DNA of 7,324 bases from an uncultured Rubrobacteraceae bacterium (GTDB lineage Bacteria; Actinomycetota; Rubrobacteria; Rubrobacterales; Rubrobacteraceae): contig CADCVI010000151.1 of NCBI GenBank assembly GCA_902806105.1, forward strand, positions 1-7,324, written 5' to 3'. Below, in pieces: positions 6,320 to 7,324 of the stretch (the stretch's first letter is position 1; every line of letters starts with the position of its first letter). The notes under the pieces were generated by a model. That model was not told the DNA's origin, ran no database searches, and saw only the letters and a list, made by a program, of their open reading frames with translations. The position numbers and the translations under genes are program-made.

Positions 6320-6492
6320 CGACGGTCTGGGGAGAGGAAAGGAGTTCGGAAAAGTAGGACGCGGTCCGGGCCGCCATTGTCGGCTGCCGGGCGGCGGGCG
6401 CGGCCTGGTGTTGGCACGAGGTCGGCGGACGGGGCCGCACGAAGCGAGAGCGGTTCGTAGCCAGATTATGCATCGAAGGGGAAAGGGACAGC
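6313..6492 (+). other. Predicted 180-base leader of the TRAP mRNA
   Basis: The stretch between the predicted transcription start and ATG 6493 holds no recognisable gene. Near its start, AAAGGAG (6338-6344) looks like a ribosome-binding site but has no start codon at suitable distance. Further on, GCCGCC (6370-6375) can pair with GGCGGC (6390-6395) in a modest six-base stem. I do not recognise a riboswitch. Confidence 0.4.
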
Positions 6493-7324
6493 ATGGGAGG
6501 AAAGACCAGAAGGGTAGTCGCCGTCTTGGGTGTTGCCGTCGCGCTGGCGGTGGTGTTGACCAGCTGCGGGGCGCGGGGTGGCGGCGCGCAGGGCGGAGGC
6601 GGAGAGAACGGCACGTTCACCATCAAGTTCTCGCACGTGGTCACCGATGAGACGCCGAAGGGGTTGGCCGCGCAGAAGTTCAAGGAGGTCGTGGAGAAGG
6701 AGTCCGACGGCAAGATAAAGGTTCAGATCTACCCCAACTCCCAGCTCTACGGTGACGAGGACGAGCAGCAGGCGCTACAGTCGGGCTCCGTGCAGATGAT
6801 CGCGCCGGCCCCCGCCAAGCTGGGCACCATCGCCCCGCAGCTGCAGGTGCTCGACCTGCCCTTCATCGCGGACTCGCCGGAGGAGATCCAGGAGCTGTTC
6901 TCCCGGGACTCCAAGATCGGGCAGTCCATATACCAGAACGAGGAGCTCCAGTCCAGGAAGATGAAGGTCTTGGGCCTCTGGGATCTGGGGTTCAAGCAGT
7001 TCGCCTCCAAGCAGCCGATCGAGAAGCCCGGTGACACGCGGGGCATGAAGTTGCGGATACAGAGTGGTAGCGACGTGCTCAGATCGGAGACGGAGATCTG
7101 GGGCGGGGAGCCTACCCCGATGTCCTTCAGCGAGGTCTACAACGCCCTGCAGCAGGGGGTCATAGACGGGCTGGAGAACACCTACGCGAACTTCTACTCC
7201 CAGAAGATGCACACCGTCACCAGCTACATGACCGAGTCCAACCACGGCTACATCGGCTACGTGTTGCTCATCAACAACGACTTCTACGAAGGTCTGCCCG
7301 AGGACTTGCAGCAGGACGTGGTTA
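6493..7324 (+). CDS. TRAP transporter substrate-binding lipoprotein, DctP family (3' end outside window)
   Basis: Extracytoplasmic solute receptor of a TRAP transporter, which delivers a carboxylic acid to an ion-gradient-driven membrane permease. The visible 277 residues begin with a basic N-terminus (GGKTRR), a hydrophobic stretch and the lipobox LTSC with C25, so the mature protein should be lipid-anchored, as expected in a Gram-positive. A glycine-rich linker (26-40) follows. The family pattern is clear: FTIKFSHVVTDETPKG near 42-57, the carboxylate-binding arginine R188 in GMKLRIQ, and FSEVYNALQQGVIDGLENTY (212-231). ATG 6493 is preceded by GAAAGGG, five bases away; ATG 6468 is in another frame. 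The ORF is open at the window end, and family members are about 330 residues. The permease genes are probably just downstream but cannot be seen. Confidence 0.94.
   Translation, partial: MGGKTRRVVAVLGVAVALAVVLTSCGARGGGAQGGGGENGTFTIKFSHVVTDETPKGLAAQKFKEVVEKESDGKIKVQIYPNSQLYGDEDEQQALQSGSVQMIAPAPAKLGTIAPQLQVLDLPFIADSPEEIQELFSRDSKIGQSIYQNEELQSRKMKVLGLWDLGFKQFASKQPIEKPGDTRGMKLRIQSGSDVLRSETEIWGGEPTPMSFSEVYNALQQGVIDGLENTYANFYSQKMHTVTSYMTESNHGYIGYVLLINNDFYEGLPEDLQQDVV

Noticed and set aside
6198..7245. Minus-strand open frames opposite the TRAP gene and its leader
   Set aside because: The plus-strand frame has a lipobox and clear DctP motifs; the opposing frames have none and would cross the promoter region.

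Overview
This is a high-GC bacterial window. It most resembles an actinobacterium, possibly of the Rubrobacter type: the coding DNA is GC-rich but uses AGG (Arg) and ATA (Ile) codons freely. The genus is an inference from composition only. The content is a metabolic locus for uptake and breakdown of an organic acid. I see no phage, insertion sequence, CRISPR array, tRNA or rRNA.

Layout. Positions 1-5114 hold a tight minus-strand operon. In transcription order it encodes a 3-hydroxyisobutyrate dehydrogenase-like oxidoreductase (5114-4191), a cysteine-free carboxymuconolactone decarboxylase-like protein (4188-3766), an acyl-CoA dehydrogenase (3714-2551), a family III CoA-transferase (2549-1371), an MFS transporter (1359-148), and a second MFS transporter (151-1) cut by the window edge. 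Gaps are 1 to 51 bases, and the two MFS genes overlap by GTGA. Upstream lies a 306-base gap with a sigma-70-like promoter, a palindromic operator and a 13-bp tandem repeat. Next comes a GntR/HutC-type regulator on the same strand (6158-5421). After a 334-base divergent intergenic region, a lipoprotein TRAP-type substrate-binding protein starts on the plus strand (6493) and runs off the right edge.

How it fits together. Near-identical perfect 16-bp palindromes with core TGTACGTACA lie at the predicted start of the catabolic operon and at the -10/+1 region of the TRAP promoter. The simplest model is that the GntR protein represses both transcription units until a carboxylate ligand binds its UTRA domain. 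The TRAP system would then import the acid, the CoA-transferase activate it, the acyl-CoA dehydrogenase desaturate it, and the dehydrogenase handle a hydroxy-acid or semialdehyde intermediate. The substrate cannot be read from the sequence. I know of no characterised pathway with exactly this gene set, so this locus and its operators are the most interesting content.
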